Assembly (NCBI GenBank): GCA_002747015.1 | Contig: NVXI01000001.1 | Location: forward strand, 206,684 to 231,825 | DNA length: 25,142 bases | Source of the DNA: Zetaproteobacteria bacterium | GTDB taxonomy: Bacteria > Pseudomonadota > Alphaproteobacteria > Micavibrionales > Micavibrionaceae | Direction of reading: 5' to 3' | Shown here: positions 8,114 to 15,924 of the stretch, piece after piece | Layout: the number at the start of each line of letters is the position of its first letter | Numbering within the stretch: the stretch's first letter is position 1 | The notes under the pieces: generated by a model | What the model was told of the DNA's origin: nothing | Database searches by the model: none | Seen by the model: the letters and a program-made list of their open reading frames with translations, nothing else | Translations under genes and position numbers: made by a program

Positions 8114-8689
8114 ATGCCCCACCAATCGAAAGTTTTTTGTTTCACATTATTGATCAGCATGGCCACGGCGATGCTTGCGATATCCCCCCCTGCTTTAGCA
8201 GAAGGAAAAGGTAAGCAAGCGCCGCCTCTTTTTAATTTACCAGATCCAAATAATGATGTCTCAAAAGAAATGAGAAGCGTCAATTTCAAATCTTCTAAAA
8301 AAAAGAAGGAAGATAAAAAAATTGAAGAAGAAGAAGAAGAAGAAGATAAAAAACCTACATTAGAGGAAATAGAAGAGGCGGATGCAGATGAATCCGTCGA
8401 GAGCCTTGCCAATAAAGAGAAAAGCGCAGAACAGAAACTCTGGGATAAATATAAAGCTCTGAAAGCCACCGCTTCTAAGGAAGAAAACAACGAGGATAAA
8501 GATAGCACTGAAGACGACAACACAAACGATGACAAAGCCAACAAAGACGACGAAAACTTAAATAACGAAACCACTGAAACCAGCGAAAAGAAAAAAAATA
8601 CTGGAATAAGGGGAATTATCGATGAATACAAAAAGTCACAAACAGGCAAAGGGAAATTAAACTCGCGCTCATTTGGTGATATTGATTAA
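8114..8689 (+). CDS. Lysine/glutamate-rich low-complexity exported protein
   Basis: Unknown function. The 191-residue product begins with a signal peptide (hydrophobic residues 8-27, cleavage after ALA near residue 29), so it is predicted to leave the cytoplasm. The rest is highly charged and probably disordered: KKKKEDKKI followed by seven glutamates from a perfect (GAA)7 repeat at 8324-8344. A short helix-like part follows (EQKLWDKYKALK), then an Asp/Asn/Glu-rich stretch. A less biased C-terminus (GIRGIIDEYKKSQ) could be a binding motif. A long leftward open frame on the other strand (8077-8649) reads as Ser/Leu homopolymer and is rejected. It starts divergently from the GNAT gene and lies 62 bases before ispB. 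Coding status is supported by signal peptide, frame and context. Confidence 0.75.
   Translation: MPHQSKVFCFTLLISMATAMLAISPPALAEGKGKQAPPLFNLPDPNNDVSKEMRSVNFKSSKKKKEDKKIEEEEEEEDKKPTLEEIEEADADESVESLANKEKSAEQKLWDKYKALKATASKEENNEDKDSTEDDNTNDDKANKDDENLNNETTETSEKKKNTGIRGIIDEYKKSQTGKGKLNSRSFGDID
8324..8344 (+). repeat. (GAA)7 trinucleotide repeat inside the lysine/glutamate-rich gene
   Basis: Seven perfect GAA units in frame encode seven glutamates and are followed by a GAT. Because the unit is three bases, slippage would change length without shifting frame. Confidence 0.9.
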
Positions 8690-8751
8690 TATTGAACATT
8701 AACAACGTCTTTTCGCTTGCTCCCCGCCATAAAAACTGTTCTAAATCGAGT

Positions 8752-9771
8752 ATGCAAAATCAATTGGCAGAATGTAATATGAATGAAACAGAAGACAACC
8801 CACTAAATAGGTTGTCCGATTTGCTTAGCACTGACATGGCAAATGTAGATGCATTAATTATAAAGAACATGCACTCTGAGGTTCCTCTCATTCCAAAGCT
8901 TGCTCAATACCTAATTTCAGCGGGTGGAAAACGTATTCGCCCACTCCTAACACTTGCCTCTACCGCACTATTTGATGGGCCAATGGATAAATCTTATCAC
9001 TTGGCCGCCGCAGTCGAATTTATACATACCGCAACCCTATTACATGATGATGTGGTTGATGAAAGCTTTGAGCGCCGCGGGAAAGAAACTGCCAACCTCG
9101 TTTTTGGAAATCAGGCCAGTGTGCTTGTTGGGGACTTCTTGTTCTCCCAATCATTCCAGATGATGGTAGAAAGTGGCTCATTAGATATTCTGGGCATCCT
9201 CTCTAATGCCTCTGCAATTATTGCACAAGGTGAAGTTCTCCAGCTCACAACGACAAATGATATAGAGACAAATATGTCAACATATCTAAGCGTCATAGAA
9301 TCAAAGACCGCGGCCCTATTCGCTGCATCATGTGAAGTCGGCGCCGTGCTTTCCAATCAAAATGACAGCATAACTCAAGCCATGCACATTTATGGAACGA
9401 AGCTAGGAACAGCATTCCAAATCATTGATGATGCCCTTGATTATGCCGCTGATCAGGAAAAATTCGGCAAAGAAATTGGCGATGATTTCAAAGAAGGAAA
9501 AATGACCGCACCAGTTATATTTGCAATTGCAAATGCCAATGATGAAGAACGCATCTTCTGGAAACGCACATTAGGTTACAAAAAACAGAATGAAACCGAC
9601 TTTGACACCGCAATGGAAATAATATTATCCCATAACGCACTAGACAAAACGATCTCTCTCGCACAAAAATATGCTGATGACGCAGTGAAATCTCTTTCTG
9701 CGTTACCTGATAGCCAAATCAAAAGCATATTATGTGATCTAACCGGATATACAATAACACGCAGCTTTTAG
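8752..9771 (+). CDS. ispB: Long-chain polyprenyl diphosphate synthase (octaprenyl/decaprenyl type)
   Basis: Condenses isopentenyl diphosphate onto an allylic primer to make the long side chain of ubiquinone or menaquinone. Both aspartate-rich motifs are intact: LLHDDVVDESFERR (DDxxD at about residues 99-103) and QIIDDALDYAADQEKFGK (about 224-241). GGKRIRPLLTLAS precedes them. Small residues at the positions before the first DDxxD (FIHTATLLHDD) fit a long-chain product. With the ATG at 8752 the protein has 339 residues, normal for the family. The ATG at 8779 (330 residues) and a TTG at 8692 are alternatives; Shine-Dalgarno signals are weak for all. It is followed after 11 bases by a permease gene. 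Chain length is inferred, so the symbol is a family-level name. Confidence 0.93.
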   Translation: MQNQLAECNMNETEDNPLNRLSDLLSTDMANVDALIIKNMHSEVPLIPKLAQYLISAGGKRIRPLLTLASTALFDGPMDKSYHLAAAVEFIHTATLLHDDVVDESFERRGKETANLVFGNQASVLVGDFLFSQSFQMMVESGSLDILGILSNASAIIAQGEVLQLTTTNDIETNMSTYLSVIESKTAALFAASCEVGAVLSNQNDSITQAMHIYGTKLGTAFQIIDDALDYAADQEKFGKEIGDDFKEGKMTAPVIFAIANANDEERIFWKRTLGYKKQNETDFDTAMEIILSHNALDKTISLAQKYADDAVKSLSALPDSQIKSILCDLTGYTITRSF

Positions 9772-9782
9772 GATTTCTGCCT

Positions 9783-10838
9783 ATGGACAATCATACGAAA
9801 ACCTGCTGCCCAAACACGTCTAAAGCAAAAAAGGACTGGCTATTTATTGTCAGTGCTTCTGTGCTTATTCTGTCCATTGGTGCAAATCAGATATTATCAT
9901 TATTAGATTTATCTCCCCTATTACTGCACCATTTTGCGCAGGCGTGCATACAAATTTTACTGACCATGTGGTGGGGTGTGGCTCTAGGGATTGTATTAAT
10001 TGGCTTGATGAGCAAAGTACCGCGCGATTTCTTCACTGCAATAATGGGGCGCAGTGATAACTTCTCAGGGCTCTTACGCGCTGTGTTTGGCGGTTTGTTA
10101 CTCGACTTATGCTGCCACGGTATTCTTCTCGTCGCGGCAAAGCTCTATGAGCGCGGCGTCAGCCTACCGCAAGTCGTTGCCTTTCTGGTCGCCAGCCCAT
10201 GGAATTCCTTATCATTGACACTTATATTAATAACACTGATAGGATTTAAATGGACGATGCTTTATATTCTTGGCTCTGTCATCATCGCCTTGATCACAGG
10301 GGTAATACTACAATACCTCATAAAAACTGGGCGTTTACCAGATAACCCGAACAAACCAGAGATGAGCAAGAACTTCAACTTCCTACAAGAAAGCAAGTCC
10401 CTGCTAAAAACTGTGAAATTTACGAAATCAGGTTTCTCCGATGTTCTAAAATCTGGCTGGCATGATGGAAAAATGATTATCAAATGGCTGCTATTTGGAA
10501 CAATCATTGCGGCATCCCTACGTAGTTTTGTTCCAGCAGACGTATTTGCAGAATGGCTTGGGCCATCTGTAGCTGGCCTTTTCCTTACATTATTTATAGC
10601 AACCATAGTGGAGATTTGTTCCGAAGGGTCCGCACCCGTTGCAGGTGAAATCTTCACCAATGCCCACGCACCAGGTAACGCATTTACATTTTTGATGGCT
10701 GGTGTTGCAACCGACTATACAGAGTTAATGATCGTTCGTGAGTTTACTAAATCATGGAAAATGGCTTTTATGATTCCCATAATTACCGTGCCGCAAGTCT
10801 TGTTCATAGGGTGGCTCATGAATATGGCTGGGATCTAG
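9783..10838 (+). CDS. UPF0718/ArsP_1-family permease
   Basis: A polytopic inner-membrane protein of the PF03773 permease group; some members export organoarsenicals, but the substrate here is unknown. The 351-residue protein has about eight to ten hydrophobic spans arranged as two similar halves around a polar loop (about residues 182-225). The first half carries LLLDLCCHGILLVAAKLYERG then VAFLVASPWNSLSLTL. The second carries EICSEGSAPVAGEIFTNAHAPGNAF then GVATDYTELM. These pair as the pseudo-repeat typical of the family. A short cytosolic N-terminus has KTCCPN. AGGA lies about eight bases before the ATG. Its stop shares the tetranucleotide CTAG with the convergent gene. No arsR or ars genes are nearby, so an arsenic role is not supported by context. 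Confidence 0.82.
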   Translation: MDNHTKTCCPNTSKAKKDWLFIVSASVLILSIGANQILSLLDLSPLLLHHFAQACIQILLTMWWGVALGIVLIGLMSKVPRDFFTAIMGRSDNFSGLLRAVFGGLLLDLCCHGILLVAAKLYERGVSLPQVVAFLVASPWNSLSLTLILITLIGFKWTMLYILGSVIIALITGVILQYLIKTGRLPDNPNKPEMSKNFNFLQESKSLLKTVKFTKSGFSDVLKSGWHDGKMIIKWLLFGTIIAASLRSFVPADVFAEWLGPSVAGLFLTLFIATIVEICSEGSAPVAGEIFTNAHAPGNAFTFLMAGVATDYTELMIVREFTKSWKMAFMIPIITVPQVLFIGWLMNMAGI

Positions 10839-11356
10839 AATATAATATTCACAACCGCACCATATAATAGGGCACAAAAACCCATCGCGTTAAGCGGGTA
10901 AGACGCAACTTTGGGCAAGATATCTTTAACAAACAAAAAATAAATCAACACAAAGGCCGGCACAGATAAAATAAAATAAATTCTAAGCCCATAGACATCC
11001 GCTTCAGGAAACAAAATATAGCTGAGTGCTATTGTAATAATCATTAATCCAGCCAAAATTTTGTACCACAAATCGGCAACATGATGGAACAGAGGACTAC
11101 CGTGCAACAATACCCAAACAAGCCCAGGCCCAGAAATCCAAAGCACAATAAGAAGCCCCATCGTGTAAGCTGTGCTGTCTTGAAACATATAATAAATAAA
11201 TGCGCCCTTACTGATCGATATAGCAATGATACTCACGATATAAGACAAGCTAAGAACCGGTAAAAACCGATGCACAATGATATTAAAAAAACCTTCTGGT
11301 AAGATACGGTCTTCAACATCGCGATCTAATCTTATTATATGCTGCTTTTTGGACAT
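10835..11356 (-). CDS. Small polytopic membrane protein of unknown function
   Basis: Not recognised. The 173-residue protein has a charged cytosolic start (about 22 residues, with RLDRDVEDRILPEG) followed by about five hydrophobic spans. These lie near residues 30-55, 64-85, 92-110, 124-144 and 152-172, the last ending almost at the C-terminus (GAVVNIIF). AGGGG lies seven bases before the ATG at 11356. It is the last gene of a leftward cluster after the Rap1a-like gene (66-base gap). Its stop codon overlaps the stop of the convergent permease in one CTAG. No catalytic motif is visible. Confidence 0.75.
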   Translation of the reverse strand: MSKKQHIIRLDRDVEDRILPEGFFNIIVHRFLPVLSLSYIVSIIAISISKGAFIYYMFQDSTAYTMGLLIVLWISGPGLVWVLLHGSPLFHHVADLWYKILAGLMIITIALSYILFPEADVYGLRIYFILSVPAFVLIYFLFVKDILPKVASYPLNAMGFCALLYGAVVNIIF

Positions 11357-11422
11357 TTTACCCCTAGTAAATTTAGCTCTCTAATCATTTATATTACAAG
11401 CTACTCTATAAACCTTACTATT

Positions 11423-11824
11423 TTATTTATGGCAAGGATAGAGAGAATACAAGGCCATCGACACAGCCGGCGCGGCAACAAATTTTCGGTGTAATTTCAC
11501 ATGCTCGTACAAATAAACCAAAACTCGAATATGCAATTCATTCAACGTTACCTTGTCTGGAATACAAAAGTCCATCCCCGACGTTAGCCCCATAGAACGC
11601 AGCACATTATGATAATCAATAACCCCTGATATATAGGACTGGCACGCGATTTTACCGCCAGAAACCCGCTCATTTCCATTCCTATCTACAGAACAAACTT
11701 TCAGAAGATAATCTCCTGAAAATTGCGCCGCATAAGATTTAGATGGGTACAAAAACACAAAAATAGTGCCCATGACAAAGAAAATTACGATATTAAAAAC
11801 AGCTACCTTTATTCGTCTGGCCAT
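11423..11824 (-). CDS. Rap1a/Tai-family immunity-like secreted protein
   Basis: The founding Rap1a and Tai proteins are periplasmic immunity proteins that block amidase effectors of type VI secretion, but the family is much wider and most members have no known partner. This 133-residue protein has an uncleaved-anchor or signal-peptide segment (hydrophobic residues 8-25, ending KSYAA). It then carries the family order: DYLLKVCSV, a second cysteine in KIACQSYISGVIDY, FCIPDKVTLNELHIRVLVYL, a helix, and a final cysteine near the end (YPCHK). Four cysteines fit two disulfides. GGGAGAG lies just before the ATG at 11824. It starts 12 bases after the stop of the helicase-C gene. Assignment is by motif order, read by eye. 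Confidence 0.7.
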   Translation of the reverse strand: MARRIKVAVFNIVIFFVMGTIFVFLYPSKSYAAQFSGDYLLKVCSVDRNGNERVSGGKIACQSYISGVIDYHNVLRSMGLTSGMDFCIPDKVTLNELHIRVLVYLYEHVKLHRKFVAAPAVSMALYSLYPCHK

Positions 11825-11836
11825 TACTCTCCCAGT

Positions 11837-13015
11837 TCACTTTTTCAATTGCTGTAAAATCGCGAAAGGAGAATCCTCATCATTCACTTTTGCCTCAGCA
11901 GACATAACACGAGGGCTCGTGTCTTTTCTGGGTTTCTTTTTTGAATCTTTTTTAATCTTAGAACCTTTAGATTTTTGCGGTTTATTTTCAAAAGATTTAC
12001 CCGTACTTCCCTTTTGGAAAGCCTTACCCTTTTTTAATCGGAATGTGGCCAGTTCAGGTTTTGCATCTTTCGGCTTTGCTTTATCTTCTGCACCCTCACG
12101 ACCAGCCTCATCATCAGATTTTACTTCTAAATCTTCAACTGGGACATCTTTCTCTACAGGCACGTTGTCTATCTTGGCAACATCTTCCGAAACTTCACTT
12201 TCCTTAAGCTCCGCCTCTATTTTTGCTTTTTCTACCGCTGGATCATAGACTTTCACATGCCCCATAGACACCAACACTTTATACAAATCCTCTATCGGGC
12301 ATCCCAACCATTCAGCCATTTCATGGCGTGCCTGAAATTTCCCGTCTGTCGCATTATCATAAACGCAACTGATAACCCGATCCAACATATCAATACGAAC
12401 CGCGCGACCACCATAAAGAGGGTAGCCGATGCTGCGATAATAATCCTCATTGACCTGCGCATCTTCAATTTTTACAGAAACAATACCATCTGCAGGAACC
12501 TTCGCAGGCAGCTCTTTGCCATGAAATAGTGACCAAAGCAAAGCTCTTAATTTCACTGCCGCCGGCTTATTCAGCGCAGGTATGAAAGCAAGAATAGGCC
12601 CTAGACGAATTTTCTTCGCCCGTAAATCTGCCCGGGTCTCTGGTGTTAGCTCACTGATCATCGTTTCAAGATCCCCGCGTGGCACAATACCCAAGCCATT
12701 ATATATTTTAGTTGATATTTGCGAAACAGCATCATCCTTAACAACAACACCTTGTGGTACTTCCAACATCATCAACGGCTCTAAAACCGCATTAAAATGC
12801 GCGTTAAGCCACATATTCAAGCTATTCTTTAATTCCACCTGATCATATTTTTCCGTTTGCTCATTCTTAAGAACATGCAAAACGGGCTTTAATGCCGTTT
12901 CTCCCTTTTCAAGGACAGCAACAGCAATCCCTGGTAACGGGTTGTTTAACTTTTCCTGCCAAAGAATTTGCCCTTCTGCGGACAATGTAAATTGTGATGT
13001 TTTTGCTTCTAACAT
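11837..13015 (-). CDS. Free-standing C-terminal region of the alphaproteobacterial SUV3/DEAD-type helicase family, no motor domain
   Basis: The 392-residue protein matches, in order, the part that follows the ATPase core in large alphaproteobacterial helicases. Landmarks are ALKPVLHVL, LNMWLNAHFNAVLEPLMML, GLGIVPRGDLETMI, RLGPILAFIPALNKPAAVKLRALLWSL, then YYRSIGYPLYGGRAVRIDMLDRV. Next come WLGCPIEDLYKVLVSMGHVKVY, a Lys/Glu/Asp-rich linker (about residues 268-370) and the closing DSPFAILQQLKK. There is no Walker A, DEAD box or other helicase motif. Only about 125 bases separate it from the divergent gene upstream, so no motor is encoded next to it. The ATG at 13015 has AGG about six bases upstream; an in-frame TTG at 13033 is less likely. 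It probably binds RNA or a partner protein; that is inference. Confidence 0.7.
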   Translation of the reverse strand: MLEAKTSQFTLSAEGQILWQEKLNNPLPGIAVAVLEKGETALKPVLHVLKNEQTEKYDQVELKNSLNMWLNAHFNAVLEPLMMLEVPQGVVVKDDAVSQISTKIYNGLGIVPRGDLETMISELTPETRADLRAKKIRLGPILAFIPALNKPAAVKLRALLWSLFHGKELPAKVPADGIVSVKIEDAQVNEDYYRSIGYPLYGGRAVRIDMLDRVISCVYDNATDGKFQARHEMAEWLGCPIEDLYKVLVSMGHVKVYDPAVEKAKIEAELKESEVSEDVAKIDNVPVEKDVPVEDLEVKSDDEAGREGAEDKAKPKDAKPELATFRLKKGKAFQKGSTGKSFENKPQKSKGSKIKKDSKKKPRKDTSPRVMSAEAKVNDEDSPFAILQQLKK

Positions 13016-13068
13016 AACCTGTAAATACGCCAATCGTTAATCTGTTCGGATATTAATGCCGTTTATCC

Positions 13069-13096
13069 TTGGACACGGCAAGAGTTTTTGTATAAA
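13069..13096 (+). promoter_or_regulatory. Candidate sigma-70 promoter for the 522-residue exported protein
   Basis: TTGGAC (13069-13074) and TATAAA (13091-13096) are 16 bases apart. The predicted start is near 13103, about 40 bases before the ATG at 13142, leaving room for the strong AAAGGAA ribosome site. Recognised by eye. Confidence 0.5.
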
Positions 13097-13141
13097 TTCG
13101 TCCAACAAATGCACTTTATTCTAATTTTCAAAGGAAAATCC

Positions 13142-14710
13142 ATGATACGGCTCATCCCAACCTTACTCATTATGCTTATTCTGCCCATCAATGCGATGGC
13201 TGTAGAAATCAATGCACAAGGCGCACAGAAGCTGAAAACGTCCTTTGAAGACATCCTTGCATATCAAAAAGAAGTAAACGAAGCTTTCAGCTCCTTACAA
13301 GTTATCTATGAGGGGGAATTAACCGTTACGCAGGAAAAAGAATACTACACGATCACCCTGCCCCGTATTCTATTAAAAGGTCAAAACACCGAAGACACGA
13401 CAGATACCGAGGCTCCTGTAGAAAATCAAACTCTTGATATGGGTGTGATTTCCATTAACGCTATGCCAGACGATAAAGCCGGATATTGGAAAATGGTTTT
13501 ATCCCTCCCACAATCAATGATTATGCATGAAGATGGCGCAGAAGATTTTACAATACACTTTGAAAAACAAAATATTATAGCTCTGTTTGATGACACACTT
13601 GGTTACTTCATCAAAATGAATGTTAATCTCTCAGGTGTCAGCTTTACAACCGCAGAAAAAGATAGCGGCATATCGGTTGGAAACCTGCAATTCTATATAA
13701 ATTTGGAGAAAGGTGAGGCCAACACATTCTCCGGCCCCGCACATATTCTTATCAGTAATCTATTGATCGCATCAGCAGATATTGATGAATCCGTAAAAAT
13801 TGAAGAATTAAAATTTTCATCCACCATAGCAGGATTAGTTCTTCCAACATTGTTGGAGTATAAAGCCAAGCTACTAAAATATGCAGATGTCTTCAAATCC
13901 TTGGAAGATATAGAAGGTGAGGACAATGTTAAAGACATCGACAGCCAAAGGCTTTCAGAGATGATGCTTGATATGTATGACATCAAGATGGATAGCGTGA
14001 GTATCGAATATAGCCTTAAAAATATGGAACTATCCCCTGACCTTACAGATGAAGACAGAGAGTTTGATACGTTAAAACTCAGTTCCGCGTTTATGGGGTT
14101 TGGCTCTAACGACATGAATTCAGAGAATGGCTCTCTCAATATCAAAATGGGATATGATGGCATTGATGTACAATCATCGACACCAGATAATATGTACTCT
14201 ACCTTCTTACCGACACAGACGAATTTTGATATTAAAATTGAGAACATCCCATATAGTACACTTTCTCAAATGGCAAAAAACAGCGTCACATCCGTGATCG
14301 GGAACCCTGACACAGCGCAAATGGTTGGTTTTGGCGCTCTCATGAAGCTACCCGCCATTCTTGCACAGGCAAATACACAAGTGATTGTAAAAGATAACCT
14401 GCTTAAGAACGGTATCTATGATGTTTCTCTAAATGGCAATGTTACAACCGACCTGACAGCAATCATGGGGTTTTCTGCAAAATTCAAAACTGTGTTTAAG
14501 GGCCTGGATGACTTGCTGTCCAAAATCCCGCGCGACCCAGAAAATACGGAAGCCGCAGATGCAATCAAAACATTGGGAAAACTAAAATCTTTAGGTAAGA
14601 CAAACACTGACAGCAATGGAAAGACGGTTTATACCTTTGATTTTGAGGCAACCCCACAAGGCGCATTCCTCCTCAACGGACAAGATACTTCGACCATAAA
14701 CTTTGACTAA
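13142..14710 (+). CDS. Large exported protein of unknown function
   Basis: I do not recognise a family. The 522-residue protein from the ATG at 13142 has a clean signal peptide (MIRLIP start, hydrophobic to about residue 15, cleavage after NAMA near 19). AAAGGAA stands eight bases upstream, which decides against an in-frame start at 13088. The mature protein is rich in predicted beta strands, acidic, without cysteines that I notice, and has repeated stretches of the form 'acidic turn - strand - I-K-M / I-E-N'. Helical segments occur near residues 240-290 and 400-420. The general look (long, beta-rich, periplasmic, no catalytic motif) recalls DUF945- or AsmA-like proteins, but I cannot place it. 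It is followed by a strong inverted repeat that separates it from hemW. Confidence 0.75.
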   Translation: MIRLIPTLLIMLILPINAMAVEINAQGAQKLKTSFEDILAYQKEVNEAFSSLQVIYEGELTVTQEKEYYTITLPRILLKGQNTEDTTDTEAPVENQTLDMGVISINAMPDDKAGYWKMVLSLPQSMIMHEDGAEDFTIHFEKQNIIALFDDTLGYFIKMNVNLSGVSFTTAEKDSGISVGNLQFYINLEKGEANTFSGPAHILISNLLIASADIDESVKIEELKFSSTIAGLVLPTLLEYKAKLLKYADVFKSLEDIEGEDNVKDIDSQRLSEMMLDMYDIKMDSVSIEYSLKNMELSPDLTDEDREFDTLKLSSAFMGFGSNDMNSENGSLNIKMGYDGIDVQSSTPDNMYSTFLPTQTNFDIKIENIPYSTLSQMAKNSVTSVIGNPDTAQMVGFGALMKLPAILAQANTQVIVKDNLLKNGIYDVSLNGNVTTDLTAIMGFSAKFKTVFKGLDDLLSKIPRDPENTEAADAIKTLGKLKSLGKTNTDSNGKTVYTFDFEATPQGAFLLNGQDTSTINFD

Positions 14711-14718
14711 AACATTTC

Positions 14719-14753
14719 GGATCAGAACCTTTTAATAGCATAGGTTCTGATCC
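14719..14753. terminator. Perfect 11-bp inverted repeat between convergent genes, probable bidirectional terminator
   Basis: GGATCAGAACC (14719-14729) and GGTTCTGATCC (14743-14753) form a perfect 11-bp stem with a 13-base loop. It sits exactly between the stop of the 522-residue gene (14710) and the stop of hemW (14760). No long T-run follows on either side, so termination may be only partly intrinsic. Confidence 0.65.
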
Positions 14754-14759
14754 TGAATT

Positions 14760-15917
14760 CTATTGTAAGATAAAGGGTATGATTGCATTTAAACGCAAGA
14801 TCCCTTCACGGGTTAAACTTACTTGATCACCCACGACCTGTCCCCACCCTTCATCACAAATCGTCTTCAGTTTGTCATGATCAACAACGCTCATAAAATC
14901 CAGCCCCGATAAAGCTTCACAACGCCTCATCGAAACCCCACCACGTAAACGCAGCCCCATCATAAGGCTTTCTACAAGCCGATCCTCCTGAGACAGTTTT
15001 TCGAATTCATGCGCACCAAGACCTTTTTCTTGTACGCGTTTAAGCCAAATTTCCGGTGCACTGTGATCTCTACTTGCATATTTTTCACCACCATTCATGA
15101 AGCGCCCATGCGCCCCTGCACCAACGCCAATATAATCGACCATATGCCAATAAACCAGATTATGCCGACATTCATGTCCATCCTGTGCATGATTGGACAC
15201 CTCATATCTGGGCATGCCTGCATCCCCAAGGATATCCTGCGTCAAATGATAGAACTCCGCGCCGACGACATCATCTGGAATAGAGAATGCACCACGATGA
15301 TAGAGCATATGAAAAGGCGTGTTACGCTCAATTGTTAGCTGATATAGGGATAAATGGCCGCGCGCATAGGGCAACGCCTGTGTCAGTTCGCCCTCCCACT
15401 CCGTCAAACTCTGATCAGGTCGACCATAAATCAAATCAAAGCTATAACGTTCAAAACATTCTCCGGCAATTTCAATCGCCTTCAGAGCCTCATCAACGCT
15501 ATGCTCTCGTCCTAAAAACTTCAAATCCCTATCATTAAAGGCCTGAACACCTAATGATATACGTGTAACACCGGCCTCTTTAAATGCTTTAAATTTTCCG
15601 ATTTCAACTGATGTCGGGTTTGCCTCCAACGTAATTTCTACGTCATTTACCGCTGGCCATAATCTTTGCACCGCATCAATCATCACCTGCACCGTTTCAG
15701 GAGCCATCAGGGATGGTGTGCCGCCCCCAAAAAAGATAGATACCACCTGCTTATCCGGTAAAAGTTCGGCATAATACTCCAACGATTTAACGTATGCGTC
15801 GGCCCACTCTTTTTGTTCAAAGTGACCACGGACATGAGAGTTAAAATCACAATACGGACATTTTGCCGCGCAAAACGGCCAGTGAATATAAACCCCCATC
15901 TGGTTATCACGAAACAC
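14760..15917 (-). CDS. hemW: HemW-type radical SAM heme chaperone
   Basis: HemW binds heme and a 4Fe-4S cluster and delivers heme to respiratory targets; it was formerly called HemN-like coproporphyrinogen III oxidase. The radical SAM motif is CAAKCPYC, with cysteines at residues 16, 20 and 23 after VYIHWPF. SIFFGGGTPSLM, TLEANPTS, RISLGVQAFNDRDLKFLGREH and SFDLIYGRPDQS follow in family order, and GVGAGAHGRF comes later. The C-terminal HemN domain is complete and the 385-residue length is normal. The GTG at 15917 is preferred because AAGGA lies upstream, while the ATG at 15899 has no ribosome site. It starts 7 bases after the rdgB stop, as the last gene of rph-rdgB-hemW. Confidence 0.96.
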   Translation of the reverse strand: MFRDNQMGVYIHWPFCAAKCPYCDFNSHVRGHFEQKEWADAYVKSLEYYAELLPDKQVVSIFFGGGTPSLMAPETVQVMIDAVQRLWPAVNDVEITLEANPTSVEIGKFKAFKEAGVTRISLGVQAFNDRDLKFLGREHSVDEALKAIEIAGECFERYSFDLIYGRPDQSLTEWEGELTQALPYARGHLSLYQLTIERNTPFHMLYHRGAFSIPDDVVGAEFYHLTQDILGDAGMPRYEVSNHAQDGHECRHNLVYWHMVDYIGVGAGAHGRFMNGGEKYASRDHSAPEIWLKRVQEKGLGAHEFEKLSQEDRLVESLMMGLRLRGGVSMRRCEALSGLDFMSVVDHDKLKTICDEGWGQVVGDQVSLTREGILRLNAIIPFILQ

Positions 15918-15924
15918 GAAAGAA

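Noticed and set aside
8077..8649. 190-codon open frame on the minus strand opposite the lysine/glutamate-rich gene
   Set aside because: Its translation is a Ser/Leu/Phe homopolymer, exactly what the reverse complement of Lys/Glu/Asp codons gives; the plus-strand gene has signal peptide and context.
13693..14247. 184-codon minus-strand open frame inside the 522-residue exported protein gene
   Set aside because: Ser/Ile/Leu-rich shadow of acidic codons, no ribosome site and no recognisable motif.
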